Source: Paramacrobiotus metropolitanus (lineage: Eukaryota > Tardigrada > Eutardigrada > Parachela > Macrobiotidae). From it: a stretch of DNA of 64,000 bases. The stretch covers positions 124,001-188,000 of the forward strand of contig NW_026570390.1 in assembly GCF_019649055.1 (NCBI RefSeq), given 5' to 3'. The notes beneath the pieces were generated by a model, which worked only from the letters and a program-made list of their open reading frames with translations, made no database searches and was not told the origin of the DNA. The position numbers were made by a program, and so were the translations under genes. This document shows, one piece after another, positions 34,381 to 46,405 of the stretch (positions within the stretch are counted from its first letter, which is position 1; every line of letters begins with the position of its first letter).

Positions 34381-35398
34381 ATTGTGCGTCGCGCATGGAG
34401 AATCCTTCGGTTTGCGCAAATTTTGTTAAAGGTGGTGGTAAATACACCCAATTATTTGCAAACCACTGTTTCGGACGAAGATCGGCAATAAAAAAAAGAA
34501 ATCTCAAAAACTTTCAAAATTTTATTTAAGTTAAGGTGCCATGACTGGTCTTTGCATTTGCATTGCTTACCGGGTGTCACTAAAATTTGTTTCCTCAAAA
34601 CGTTTAATTTTGAGTTCATTGTGTGATATCACTATCTACAGGAAACGAAATTGCCAGAAATACAAGCCAATGAAGGAAATTTCACCGCCGCATTTCGAGA
34701 TGCACTTGTTAAAGCGACCCATTGCAATTGCGCTTCCAAGACAGTGGAAATTGAGTGAAATTGTGTCAAGTGTTACAGTGCGATTTTAAAATCTTTCCTT
34801 AATCAGGAAATTCGATTACGCAGGTGATAAGTTATTTTAGTTTCAATGCGCTGTAAAACTGAAATTGTGAAATTGTGACCAAATGTTACAGAGCGATTTT
34901 TAAAATCTGTTTCTTAATCCGATCAAATATTTTAGTTGTTAAAGCTTTGTTAAAGCGATCGTTTACCTGTCACAAGAATAAGACTTCCAAAATTTTCATA
35001 TTTGTTAAGTTCGCCACTAACACCAACTGAACAGAAGTAAGGTAGATATGCTCCATTCCGTAGCTCTTGAGTTAGAAGCCGCTGAAGAAGCGATACGTGG
35101 TCGGCAGCTTACGGTACGGATGCTGCCACAAGTGTTTTGTGGAAAACTGACTGCAGTTTCCAATGTTTAAGCTTGCTAGGTTTGCAAAATTCCCGGATGA
35201 TGTTACTCACATGCGCCACTAGTCAGAACAGCCAGTACCGTTTTATTGCTGCTCAAGTGGTACCGCTGCTCAAACAGCTGTATCATAATCATACCCAAAA
35301 ATAAAAATACTTTGCAGCGCTTTTCAAAGAACCTACAAAATGCAAGCTGAGTCTGCGGAAAGCGCGTTGTATTTGAATGGTTCTGTAAGCGCTGTTGG
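34381..35398. other. Intergenic, no gene seen
   Basis: AT-rich. Two related blocks, CTTAATCAGGAAATTCG and TTAAAATCTGTTTCTTAATC, suggest an old local duplication near 34780 and 34910. No coding sequence recognised. Confidence 0.3.
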
Positions 35399-35406
35399 TA
35401 TATAAG
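35399..35406 (+). promoter_or_regulatory. TATA box of the small secreted-protein gene
   Basis: TATATAAGG-type sequence 105-115 bp upstream of the ATG at 35512; a good spacing for a short 5' UTR. Confidence 0.45.
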
Positions 35407-35511
35407 GATTTATAACACAGGTTTAAATTTCATCAGTCCATTATTTCATAAATTCACTATTGCAAATTTTTAACTCTTTTTGAACGTGTTTTACGGCATC
35501 ATAATTATAGA

Positions 35512-36309
35512 ATGAGCTTCCTGATCAAATTTTGTATGCCATGCATCATTATGAGCGTTATTCTCCAGAATGTGTTTGCTCAAAACGCAGACCCAGAGCA
35601 AATAATCATTGCGCGTCAACCCCCACCTGAGACAGATAACGACCCACCCGTGACTGCTGACGTGAGTTAATTTGGCTTTGTTCTAAGTTGTTTCTCCTTA
35701 GCTGTGTGCCCTTTAGTTGAAAATCGTTGAGGCTGAAATACGGGAGTAAAATGCTTTGATAAAATCTCAATAAAGCGCTTTTACGACTCCCGTTTTGACG
35801 TAAACGTGGGGTGTTTATTTTCCAGCGAAGATTTGTGATCGAGGACATAACACCTCCGTCTGGCCCCATGGCAGATTTCCACGCTTCCGGTGAGTGATAT
35901 TTAAAATGAACATATTCAAAAATCAGTCGTTTCCATTCGAAGCCAACAAATTTAGGACACCAGTTAAAGTTCGTCGATCAGTTAATTTGTTATACTGGCT
36001 AACCGAAATTGTAAAGGTTACCTGACGTATGTGCATTTTGTCTATACAGTGACACTTCTTACCGGTTTTCTTGATGGAAAGTCTGAACCATAGTAATATA
36101 ATGTAATGTAATGTGTTGTACATCTGTCCTGTGAGCACATATGCAACTAAGGTTTATCATTCTTTATGTCCTTTCTGTCGGACATTTTGATTAGTAGACC
36201 AGTTAATTCGATTGTGCTATGTAGATTCTATTGTATCTGTACGTATACCATAATACGCCTTTTGTTCACTGTAGGCACACGCCGTGGAAAAGTTTTGGAA
36301 ACATTGTAA
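35512..36309 (+). CDS. Small secreted protein, three exons, 82 residues
   Basis: Exons 35512-35661, 35826-35889 and 36275-36309, with donors GTGAGT and GTGAGT and acceptors TTTTCCAG and CACTGTAG; phases join and the frame ends at a TAA. Residues 1-23 form a signal peptide (SFLIKFCMPCIIMSVILQNV, cleavage probably after FAQ). The mature part is about 59 residues, acidic and Pro-rich, with no Cys. It contains a dibasic RR-F site near residue 51 and TRRGK near residue 73, which would suit processing of a peptide precursor. TATA box upstream and AATAAA at 36488 downstream. I recognise no family. The third exon is the least certain. Confidence 0.5.
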
Positions 36310-36487
36310 ATAAGGCATACATTTGAAAACGTTGGATGCAAAGCCGGAAAGAATGTGTGTTTGTTCCGTTTGCCGTTAGCTGATTGCATGAACGTTATCG
36401 TTTTAGTTTTTTGGTGTACAGAATAGTGGGCGGGTTTCCCCCATAGGGCAGTGTACCCCATGGTTTCCCTGCTTTGTTACGTGTCGT

Positions 36488-36493
36488 AATAAA
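36488..36493 (+). terminator. Polyadenylation signal
   Basis: AATAAA about 180 bp after the stop of the small secreted-protein gene. Confidence 0.4.
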
Positions 36494-36792
36494 ATCTGTA
36501 AAGAATCCGCAGGCAGTTCGTTAAATGAGACAATGCAACGTCGTCGTCAGTACTGAGCAAAACACATTACATCCGCACATGATTTCAGACGGAAGTTATA
36601 AGCTGAAGTAAACTCAGGAATTGTTTTATCGGATATACACGTAGTTCGCAAGGTATAACAGCCACATATTGTGTTACATACTGTGCTTACAGAAGGATGT
36701 TATCTTACATAGTATTACGGTAAAGTAATAATTTGGCTGGTCAACCCAATCGTTTATTCGATACGCAAACGCTTTTTAGAAAATGATCTATA

Positions 36793-37080
36793 CTACGCCC
36801 CGGCCTCCCGGTCGACGATAACGATGACGCCAATGGCGATGGTTAAAGCAGGCATGGACAAGCTTTCTGTTTTTAAAGCTTCCAGAAGACGCTTAGAAGA
36901 CAAGTTTCCTGATTTTTCATTAAAGTGGACTTTTAGTTGATTGGTTTTCTTGTGTTTACTCCCGTGGTTTATGCGTACTGTGTCACTGTCCTTACCCAGT
37001 GCCTGTTTGTCCTGAGTGCAAGAATACCTAGTCTGCACAGTTACATACCGGTACCAGAAGCACACATTGTCCACATTCAC
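36793..37080 (-). other. Open frame of 95 codons with hydrophobic C-terminus, uncertain
   Basis: Minus-strand frame ending MPALTIAIGVIVIVDREAGA. The rest is polar and Lys-rich. No splice-supported extension or homologue recognised. It could be a terminal exon or chance. Confidence 0.2.
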
Positions 37081-37189
37081 ATAATTTTTAATTAAGTAGT
37101 AATTTTCAATGCTTTAAGAATCGTGGGCTCCATAGACTACTATTGTGAATGGATTAGTATAATAATCATACTCATATTATGCGTATTTG

Positions 37190-38275
37190 CCCTTCTAGCG
37201 TTGATAGCAAAATTAATAAAGTTACAATAACATATTTTGTATTACGTATTGTGTTACGTATTACGTCTGGTATCTTGTACTGCAAGCGCTGCTTAACATA
37301 AAGCGGAAGTGCCGTCCGATGGGAGGATGATTTATACATGAAGAAACGCAGCAAAGTTTTCAAGAAGGTGATTATACGCTGCTGTTAATAACATTATTGA
37401 TTGTCCGTATTCCTTCACGAAAACAAATGTTACACAATTGTGTCAGAGCACAAGCTGTCAGTATTTACTGACATCTTCGTCAGCAGAGATACAGATATAT
37501 AAATACAGATGTTTGTGAACTCGGATGAGCAAGTAAACATAAATCATGAAGTAAAAGTAAAAGATTCTTGCTTGGCCGTTGCTCGCGCTGCAGTTTCTTC
37601 GAAACTCCTGTACAGAAACACGTCATCCGCTTTCCAGAATCAATTGCGCTACCAGATGTTGATTTTATTTCTCATTTGTTAGTCCGTACTTACCGGTGGG
37701 ATTTAGGTCACGCCCGCGATAATGATGTTTTTGATGGGAGCTGCCCCTTCGTTCGACTGGTTTCTGTGAACGAGATGCTATACTATTGCAGTTCTGACCA
37801 CAAGACGCAATATATCATCGGGGTCGGCTGTCGAATGTTTGCGCGAGTTGGAGGGGATCAGGTGGCTTTTATTTGCGCCGAAATAAAAAGATTATGCAGA
37901 CGGTAAAGTAGCGATCGCACGAAGTCGACCTGCACGAGGGTGTCGGCTAAGACCCTTCTTGGTCCGCAGTTTCTTTTTCGAGATTTATGGCTTTCGAGGT
38001 GGCTAAATTACATTATCCTGGCTATTTGTGCAGCTACCGTATGCTTGTTCTGAATCTTTCGATTTTGTGTGCGCTGTGGAGGTTGATTTTGCAAATGCAG
38101 AGTACGTGTGCCATACATCTGCACTTCCTGTTCGATCTCTGCACATTGGGCGAAAGAAAACCACTTAATTTGCCAGAGCAGTACGCTGACGATGGACAAC
38201 TCCATCCGAACATAAAACACGAATACGCTGAATATCTTGGGTGCAAATTGGCAAGCATATTTAATCGCGTGTGAA
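37190..38275 (+). pseudogene. Tudor-like family member ii: broken fragment with R1 upstream
   Basis: On the plus strand, 37610-37890 encodes the second half of exon A (KHVIRFPESIALPDVDFISH, then GVGCRMFARVGGDQVAFICAE). The frame then meets a stop at 37904. About 150 bp later, 38065-38275 reads into exon C (VCALWRLILQM, FDLCTLGERKPLNLPEQ, EYAEYLGCKLASIFNRV-stop). Exon B, the Tudor-like half of exon A and exon D are missing. The 5' part (37190-37560) is repeat R1 in reverse orientation. The whole block matches the reverse complement of 50240-51140. Confidence 0.75.
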
Positions 38276-38660
38276 AATCATTTCCACGATGGCGGCGATC
38301 TAACCACAAGAACGATAACAATTACAAACCTTTTACCGACAAAAACAATAACCTTACGGTCCTTACCTTACATTTTGCCAGCAAAACCATTCGTCTGCCG
38401 CAATCATCATCAAGAGTGGCCGCGATACCGCTGCAGGGCCGTCGCGCAACCTCGGCATTCGCCGCAATTTTTACAGTGCAGTTTGGGAAAGCAAACGAGT
38501 AGTCAGACGGGGATGGCGGTATATGAGGGTTTGGTGCTGTTCAGCAGTCGTCACCCTTAGTTAATCCATTCAGTACGTACTGTCCTAAAATAAATAAGTG
38601 TTGAGCGTTATCGCTCTCCGGTGAATACTAGTGACTAGGCTTATTAGACACTGGGCGTTT
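38276..38660. other. No gene seen
   Basis: Spacer between the broken family member and the start of the duplicated M13 upstream region (similarity to 27090 onward begins near 38665). Confidence 0.3.
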
Positions 38661-39034
38661 ACCTTGATCGGCTTAGTAATTAATTTTCTACGTTTTGTCA
38701 TCAGCCATGACTACTACAAATGGCGCATAAAAACAGACAGCTATGACATTAGATAGTCAATGGCAGAATAAACCCGCAAGGCTGAAAACCGGTGCTGGCG
38801 GTACTTTCTGCATTCAGACTGTTTAATTTCCTTAACGTGAGTACCGTTTAATTTTCCTATAACGCCGTCTGGAGAAACTGGTATTGAATGCGACAGTGCG
38901 GCAAGACTGTTTCTTTCATTTTACAGGAATCATCTCGATCTTAAAAACTGGTGGTCTTAAAACAATAATTTTCGAAGGCAGTTAGAACGGTCTGGTGAGG
39001 ATACTTTTTGCCTTTACGAGGAACTAAGCCAGCA

Positions 39035-42000
39035 ATGTTTCTCATGGATGCAGTTAGACTTATGCTTACTGCTAGTGCTGCTAGCCTAGCTCAAATTACC
39101 GGCAGGCAGCTTTTATCAACGCCAGTCTGCAGATCCGATTTATGCCAAAGCGTTGGTACGTAGATCAGTGCTGAACTGAATTTGACTGAATATGAGATTA
39201 ATTTATCATATGTACGGAAAAATACTTTATCGAAGATAGCTGAAAAAAACTACGCAATAAACTGGATTTAGTGGTTGTCAACAGACCAGCTGCCACCGCT
39301 TTTCAGCGATCACGTGAAAAAAGGTAAAAGCGGAAAAGCAGTTCCCGCTGTCTGCAACGCTAGATGTACTGACTACTTAGTTTGTTTGACGTCTGAAATA
39401 TCCTGATATATCTAAATAGATTTCGCTTATGACATCCTTATTGTTACTGGTTTTCCGAGTTGATTTTACGGGGTAACGCTCCGGCAATGCTGGTAGCAGT
39501 TTTTGAAACGAGGTCACCGATCGACCTGAAAATTAGCTTTCCGTTGTTAGTCCCCCATATCACTATTCTGGCCAAAGAGTTACCGTTTTGGCGATGGTGG
39601 GAACACGGCAAAAATGCCCCCCGGACATTTTTGCCGGTCACAGTTGTGAGCTCTGTGCCAGCTGGCCCTATAAAACACCGATAGGACGTTTTTCAGGGAT
39701 TTAGTGTGATGATTTTCTTAGCCCATGACATCGTCTCCAACATGGATGACACCATCGATCCCTGCACGGATTTCTACGCTTACGCATGTGGCCGTTGGAA
39801 CGTCAGCGATCAGGGTCAGGCTGGCGTCTTGAAAGCCAAGATTTCCGTGCAGCTTCCAGGTATGTGCCAAAAGCATTCGCTGATTGGATTTCGGGCACCC
39901 AGTCACTCGTTAACGCTACTAACCGAAATTTTCCACTTTCCGCCCTTGGTGTCTGGCGCGTTTTTCGCGCAACTTTGGGCTGCGCGACAGGTTGCCGCGG
40001 AACATTTGGTACTGGGATAATTCGTCATAAATAATCGGCCACGAGGACTATTAGACGTGAGACAGTTAGCAACAGGACACTGTGTTTTACGGACATTGCG
40101 TAAAACATATGGTTTTTTGTGGCAAATGGCGATATGAATGTTCATTGTCATAAACCGTGTCAGAATATTTTGACTCCCAAAAAGCGGGCAGCCAAATGTC
40201 ACGTTCCGAAACGGCTGCGCGACGAGTTGCCCCAAAACAAATTGTTACTGTGCTACGGAATAAGTGAGACGAAATGTCCCACGACGGAATGTCCCGCGGC
40301 AAATCGGGCTGTCACGGGTGACGGAGGTGAAGCATCAGTCCATGTGCTCTTACAACTTCAATCGTTAATCTTAGACAGAAATTTAGCCGCCTACACACCA
40401 CGGATGCAGAGCTGCATTTTGTGATCCGTGCCCGTATGTCGTTCGCATTTTTGTGTCTTTTAGAACTGTTTGACAATGGAAATTACACCAATCCCACCGA
40501 GAAAAAAGCCACAAATATATACAAGCAGTGCATCCGCCAAGCTGATGGTATTTGAGGCTAACTTCGTTTTACTTCGCATAATCATAGCTGCAAAGTATGC
40601 TTTCCTGTTTCTCGCATTAGAATTAAGTAGCACATTGGTAAGAAAATAATTGTGAAACAAGGATCTGCATATGAGTCGAGCAAAAGCTTCCTATTGCCAA
40701 AAACACAGAATGTCCACCATCTTCCGATTTTGTTAATAGACCGACCATTCGATGACCGCAGTCTTGTGCGCGCTATTGACGCGTTGTTAGGTGGATGGTC
40801 GCTATTGAAACGCCACCGCAGTGTGTCCGCATTTCGCTTGGACGACGCTCTCGTTCGGTTGCAGCTGAACAACATTGTGACTTTCGGCTCTCTTTCCGTA
40901 TCCCGAAACGTTCTATCCGGAAACGAGAATATCCTGTTTTTTTCGAAGCCTTACCGCCTCAAGTGGCTGTGGGAAATGGATGCATTGATCAATGGACATG
41001 GCAACCTCACTGTAAGCAATTTAACTGCGCAGCTGATGAACAAATGGACGCCGATCGTGCAACGTTTACTGAAAGCTACCAATGCAAGTGCAAACTGGTC
41101 AACTGTAAAAAATCGACTGGAGAAAGCTATTAGACTGGATGTCAGGCTGGCTGTGGGGCGGATTGAGGTGTGTTACAAAAATCTATTGAATCTTTAACGG
41201 ATATTTTGGTACCTATTGTCAAAAAATGCGTTCCGGTCTTTCTTTGACAGTAATATTTTGGAAAAATATTTAAATATTTCTCATTCTTTTTCTCCGTTGT
41301 ATTTTATTTTTTCCAATATTTTTCCTTTTAATTGCATTTAAATTTTCTGTAAGTTATTGCTTTGCTTTATTTTCAATTTCGTATTTGTTTAACATTATTT
41401 ATTTTTTGTTTTTTTTACATATTTCGTCAGCATTTTCGTTTCTTCCATGCTTGTTTCGTTTTTCTAGATTGGTACAGTTTGGACTTATAAAGACCTTCAA
41501 AAGCGCTTAACGTTCGGTGACTTGTCTAGACCACCATACCGTTCGCAGTTCCTAGCGTCCTTTTTGTCGCTGTTTAACACCATGCTCAAAGCATCTTCAG
41601 TGAAGTTTCAAGCCACTCCTACCACGACGTTTGGCGCCCCCGGCTTGGAGTATCTTATGACGTTGGATCAGATGATGTCGCAGCTGGAATGGGACGGGGA
41701 TGCCGGACAGACGGCACTGGCTGACTGGCTGTGGTGGACTGCCGTTTATCACTATCACCTTTCATACCGAGGGAAGGGCACCTGCGTGCGGTTGGTAAAA
41801 GCGGCCATGCCGCTGGCCGTGTCGAGAATGTTCTTCAAGACATATATACCGAGCAACGCCGTTGAAAAGGTCAAGCACATACGGGTTTTTATTACGAAAC
41901 AAACTTCTCCAGAAATTTTTTGTGCAGAATATGGAGTCAAGGCAAAAAGCCAGATGAAGAAGTAATTAACGGCTTTTTGCGTCCAACAGGCAAAAGTGCT

Positions 42001-43672
42001 GACATCCGAAATTGCTAACGGAGTTCGCGACGCTGTCCTTCTCAAAGCGGCCTGGATGGACCGGGCAACGCAGAATGCCGCCCTGGATAAGCTAAATCAT
42101 ACACTGCGGATGATCGGTTACCCCGAAGAGTTCTTGCACAATTCGACACTCATTGATGAACTCTATGCAAAGGCTAGTCAAACTTGCATGGTGTACTGGT
42201 AATTGCTTATAAATACTTTAAAGGGTGGAGTATTGCAAAAAAGTAAGCTGAAATCTCCTCAGTAAAATCTGTGCTTTGGTATGGCTTGGGATCATTAGTA
42301 GAAGCGCACGGTCATCGATGAGTATAACGACGGTCATATAATCAACCGGTGCGAACCTTATCCAGTTTGCAGGTTCAAGTGGAAGTATCATTGTTCGGCA
42401 CACTGCGTACTATCGATCGAAGCAACGGTTGGATTAACCTGCGAAAACTCTCCCACACAGCCGCTCGCGATGATCCGTTTTATCCGACCGATGTGACCTT
42501 GCTAAGCGCCGAGATGCTACCAGAGTTCAATCGTATTGGTAACTAGTAAGCTGGTTTATTTCTGACTGTTGTTTTATTATAACTACCCTTGATATAGTTG
42601 CTTGTTTTCGATACGTTAACTGCTGTTTCACAGACTTTGCCGTTCAAAAATGAGTAAACGATAATTAATGCAGCCTTCTGAATAAATATTATACATTTTT
42701 ATTGAGATCCATCAAGAGAAGATTAAAATCCTTCTTTTTAATTATGATCCATTCATTTTTAATCTTACATTTTTGCTTCTGATCAAATATCTTACAACTT
42801 TTTTTAATTTTGTATGTGTGCTTTTTTATTATTTTCCTTTTGTCTGTTACAGGTTTTAGTTTCTCGTTTTGAATTTAGTCAATACCGGTAGTCGGTAGAT
42901 AAGCACTTCAATATTATCGCTGGTTGGCTTTGCAGTGATTCCGGCGGCATATTTGCAGCCACCAATGTTTTACGCGAGCGACATGGACATTATTAACTAC
43001 GCTCGCTTGGGCTATATCATTGGGCACGAATTCACCCATGGTTTTGATATCGTAGGCGAGTATGATTTCTCTTCACAGAAAACATTTTCTCCAAATACAT
43101 GTTATGTTTAGGGAAAGAATTTGGCAATGATGGCAAACCGTTTAGCTGGTGGACTAATGTGACACAGAACAATTACAATACAAGGAAGCACACTTTAGTG
43201 AATTTCTACAACAATATGAGCACGAAGACGGACAGTGTCGATGGACTGCAAACTCTCGACGAAAATATTGCCGACAACGGCGGATACCGCGCTGCTTACT
43301 TGGTCTACTAATAATTTATTAATTTAATATTGATTTATGGTGTTCAAAAAATGATTATTCTGCAGGCTTTTCATAATTTTATGCGTCGCACGAGATTCCA
43401 CATCAAACTGCCGGGTTTGGAATCCATCAACGAGGAGCAACTGTTCTGGTTAATAGGAGCTCAGGTGACATTTGTTGGCGGTTAGAACAGGACATTGTTA
43501 CAGCGGGATTTATTTTTAGACATATTGCTCCCGTCATCCAACATCGCTTGGCACAATGCACGCACCAAACAGATACCGGGTGATGGGACCGTACATGAAT
43601 AACGTGGATTTCAGTTCAGCTTACAACTGTTCGCTGGGATCCCCGATGAACCCTTGGATTAAGGCGTGGTAG
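39035..43672 (+). CDS. Secreted neprilysin-like M13 zinc metallopeptidase, copy 2, eleven exons
   Basis: Exons: 39035-39155, 39722-39859, 40464-40547, 40740-41167, 41468-41869, 41990-42172, 42373-42538, 42936-43055, 43112-43302, 43366-43464, 43520-43672, giving 694 residues and the same phases as copy 1. Signal peptide MFLMDAVRLMLTASAASLAQ; CRSDLCQ; DPCTDFYAYACGRW; HEFTH zinc site at 43025-43039; ENIADNGG, closer to the family consensus than ENIADISG in copy 1; HAPNRYRV; C-terminal Trp. Substrate-site NAYY is replaced by SAEM. GC donors occur after exon 6 (AAG|GCTAGT) and exon 8 (TAG|GCGAGT), as in copy 1. One short deletion in exon 2 relative to copy 1 (three residues). It lacks the foldback and SINE insertions. 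Both copies look functional as extracellular peptidases. Confidence 0.9.
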
Positions 43673-43924
43673 AGGTGGTTTAACTTTTATTTAGGATATC
43701 ATAATACTGTACGGTGGTGAAAGGTGATTTAAACAGGTGATCACTGTAAATTGGCAAATGCTTCTTAGCTTCGCTTCAGTATTCTAGTGGTAGCATAAAG
43801 CGGAGCGCTTCCCTTCTTACTTGTTAGTATACGTAGCATTGACTGTACAAGTGTTCGCCCATCTGTCTAACTTTGATATCTAATGAAAAGGAAATTACAT
43901 GATTTTGTATTAGACATTGGGAGC

Positions 43925-43995
43925 GTTTGTACTCTGTATTACAAGCGTTACTAAATAAGAAGCGGAAATGCCGCTCGATGGGAGGGTAAACAAAA
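43925..43995 (-). repeat. R1-related end downstream of M13 copy 2
   Basis: TGTATTACAAGCGTTAC and AGCGGAAATGCCGCT, homologous to 33425-33485. Confidence 0.5.
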
Positions 43996-44675
43996 TTCTG
44001 CCGCTAAACAAAATACGAGTATTACGTTACAGCTCGTCTTAAAACTCGACTCCTTAGTTTTTCGTAGCGTACACATGGCAAAGAATGCATTGTACATTAA
44101 ACTACTCGGAATTGTAATAACCCTTAATAGGCACCTAAAATTTAGCATGACTGGTTGTTTCCGGAAATGACTAGCAAGATCTTTTGCTGTTGCTCAAAGA
44201 CTCAGAAGATCAAGAATTAGAATCATTGGGAGTATGCGCAGTCAGGGAGAAGATAGCTTGTTCCAGTTTCGGGGTCACGCACCTTTTACTTAAATAAAGC
44301 TATACATAAATGATAATCCCTAGTTTCTCATATCCGGAGTATATCCTGTTCTCTCCTAGATCTGTGATTATCGCTTGAAGTCATGGTTTTGACCGACTGT
44401 AAAATTATGTCATTGCCATCATCCGGCAGCTGTAGCACTGGCAGCAAGGGCACTATATTTCATTGCGCGAGAACGTTTAGACATGAACTATTACATGGGT
44501 ACTCGTGCTTTTAACGTTTTGCCGAAAAGTTAAAATGCAGGGTTTGCGGGAGATAATCTACTCCAGATCGAGGCTACTTTTAAGGTGACAAACGTTCACA
44601 ATGCGGCGAGATTGGCTGTCTCAATCAGCAAATTTAAATTGACGACCACGTTATATCTTGACGCTGTAGAAGTAT
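43996..44675. other. No gene seen
   Basis: AT-rich spacer without recognisable genes; AATAAA near 44293 is far from the M13 stop. Confidence 0.3.
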
Positions 44676-44775
44676 TAAGGGACTGGGCCGGCACATGGTA
44701 CCAAATTCCTGTACATACACAAAAACTTAAACTTTCGCGCACTTCCAAACACATTGTTGTTCCGGGTCCTAATTA
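44676..44775 (+). mobile_element. Solitary arm of the foldback element
   Basis: AAGGGACTGGGCCGGCACATGG followed by TACCAAATTC and AACTTTCGCGCACTTCCAAACA matches the left arm at 27681-27760 (first blocks cited only in part). No second arm follows, so it is a deleted or single-armed relative. Confidence 0.6.
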
Positions 44776-45076
44776 TAGGAAAATGTATGGAGCAAGATAA
44801 ATAAATACCGAGTGTGGGTTCACACGTGGGACAGATAAATGTTTCTGCGATAATGTCAGCGTGAAGTTTATAGACGACCTTAAATGGATACAGAGTTGTT
44901 GCAGAATCTTTAAATTTTACAGTACGTAACGGGTGGGTGAACAAAAGGGCGGTTTCCGCTTTTAGTCCATATTTCGTAAACTGTTTGCCCCACCGTGATA
45001 CTGCGTAGGCTCGTTGGGACAGACAATCAAACTGACTAACAGAAACAGCAAAACGTTTTAAAAAAAATTAGCAGTA

Positions 45077-45406
45077 CTTCGCATGGGGCCTTAATTTTTC
45101 CTCTCATACAGTACGGGAAATTTTGTTTTCCCCCGCACATATGTGCTGCTTAGTCGCTTGCTTACACGCTTAAAGCTACGAATGCAGCCTAAAGTTGGCT
45201 GCAGCTAAAAACCGGTTTCTGGCCAACTCGGCATATCCGGTTGCGCAACAGAACAACAGAGAAGAGAAAGCTCAGATAACGGCAAACGTGTTGCCGCAGC
45301 TCACGCGGCTTTAAACTGCAGTCGTAAGCGACTAAGCGGCCCATGTGCGGGGGAAAACGAAATTTCCCGTACTGTAGGTGGGGAAAACTTAAGGCCCCAT
45401 GCGAAG
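45077..45406. mobile_element. TA-flanked inverted-repeat element (330 bp)
   Basis: Starts CTTCGCATGGGGCCTTAA and ends with its complement; the arms match over about 110 bp with small gaps (shared CAGTACGGGAAATTT, TTTTCCCCCGCACAT and CTTAGTCGCTT). TA lies on both sides (45075-45076, 45407-45408), which fits a Tc1/mariner-derived MITE. No frame inside. Confidence 0.75.
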
Positions 45407-45779
45407 TATTCCTTTTAACTGGTGGCTACCAAAGTGTGTCGAAATATATTTTGGCCAACTCGCAAAACTTAGAATCTTGGGGCATTTCTTTCCGGTAGAG
45501 AGTCAGAGACTTTTGTATATTTCAACTGTTTCGTCTAGAAAAACACATCTTCTTTCAATAGTAAAAAACGTTTTCGACATGCTGCATGCGCTGGACGAGT
45601 TATTCGCTAGCGCACGTTTTGACATTTCAAAAAAATGCCGACTTTTGTTTGACTTGTATCAGCATTTCTTGATAAAATTTTTGGCCGCATGACAGGTCGC
45701 AGCAAAAAATGACGGGTTAAGTTTATATGTAGCTAATACATTTCCCTTGCAGAAATAAGACTGACGCGGAATTGGAGGC

Positions 45780-46405
45780 TACCGATCACTTCGGCCGTTT
45801 TCATTTCGGCCGTATTCATTTCGGCCAAACTTTTTCGGACGGCATTCACTTCAGCCGCCGATCACTTTGGCCGCAGTTCCTTTCGGCCGACGCTTATTTT
45901 GGTCTCACATGGGCAAGAAAACGTTACTTTCGAAGAAACTACGTTTCGATGGTACAGTACCATAATCTTTCGAATAACCTAAGAATAACTAGAGATTAAT
46001 CTAAGAAAAACCTAAGAAAACGTAAGAAAACCTAAGAATAACCCAAAAATACCCTAAAAAACCTAACAAAACTAAATAAACCATAAGAAACCCACGAAAG
46101 CCAATAGACCGAAAACAACCTAAGAAACCTAAGAAAACTAGGAAAACCTAAATAGCCTAAAAATAACCCAAGAAACCTAAGAAGAAAACCTAAATAGCCT
46201 AAGAATAACTGAATAACCTAAGAAAACTGAAACAACATAATAAAAAAAACTGAAAACTGAAAAAAATAAAAAAACTGAAAACTAGAAAAACTTAAGGAAT
46301 TTAATATGGCCAAATGTCCTATTGCCGATTGAGCGGTGGCCGAAATGAGTGCTGGCCCAAGTGAACCTCGGCCGAAATGAACGTTGGCCGAAGTGATCGG
46401 ACGCG
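45780..46405. mobile_element. Foldback element with CATTTCGGCC sub-repeats and CCTAAGAAAA core
   Basis: Left end CCGATCACTTCGGCC is followed by repeats of TTCATTTCGGCC-type units. The right end is the complement, finishing GGCCGAAGTGATCGG near 46401. The core (about 46000-46290) is a degenerate CCTAAGAAAA tandem repeat. Arms made of short direct repeats resemble foldback-type elements. No target duplication was identified and there is no transposase. Confidence 0.6.

Noticed and set aside
46000-46290. Telomere-like repeat (CCTAAGAAAA)
   Set aside because: Degenerate and flanked by inverted arms of a foldback element; it does not match a standard telomere unit.
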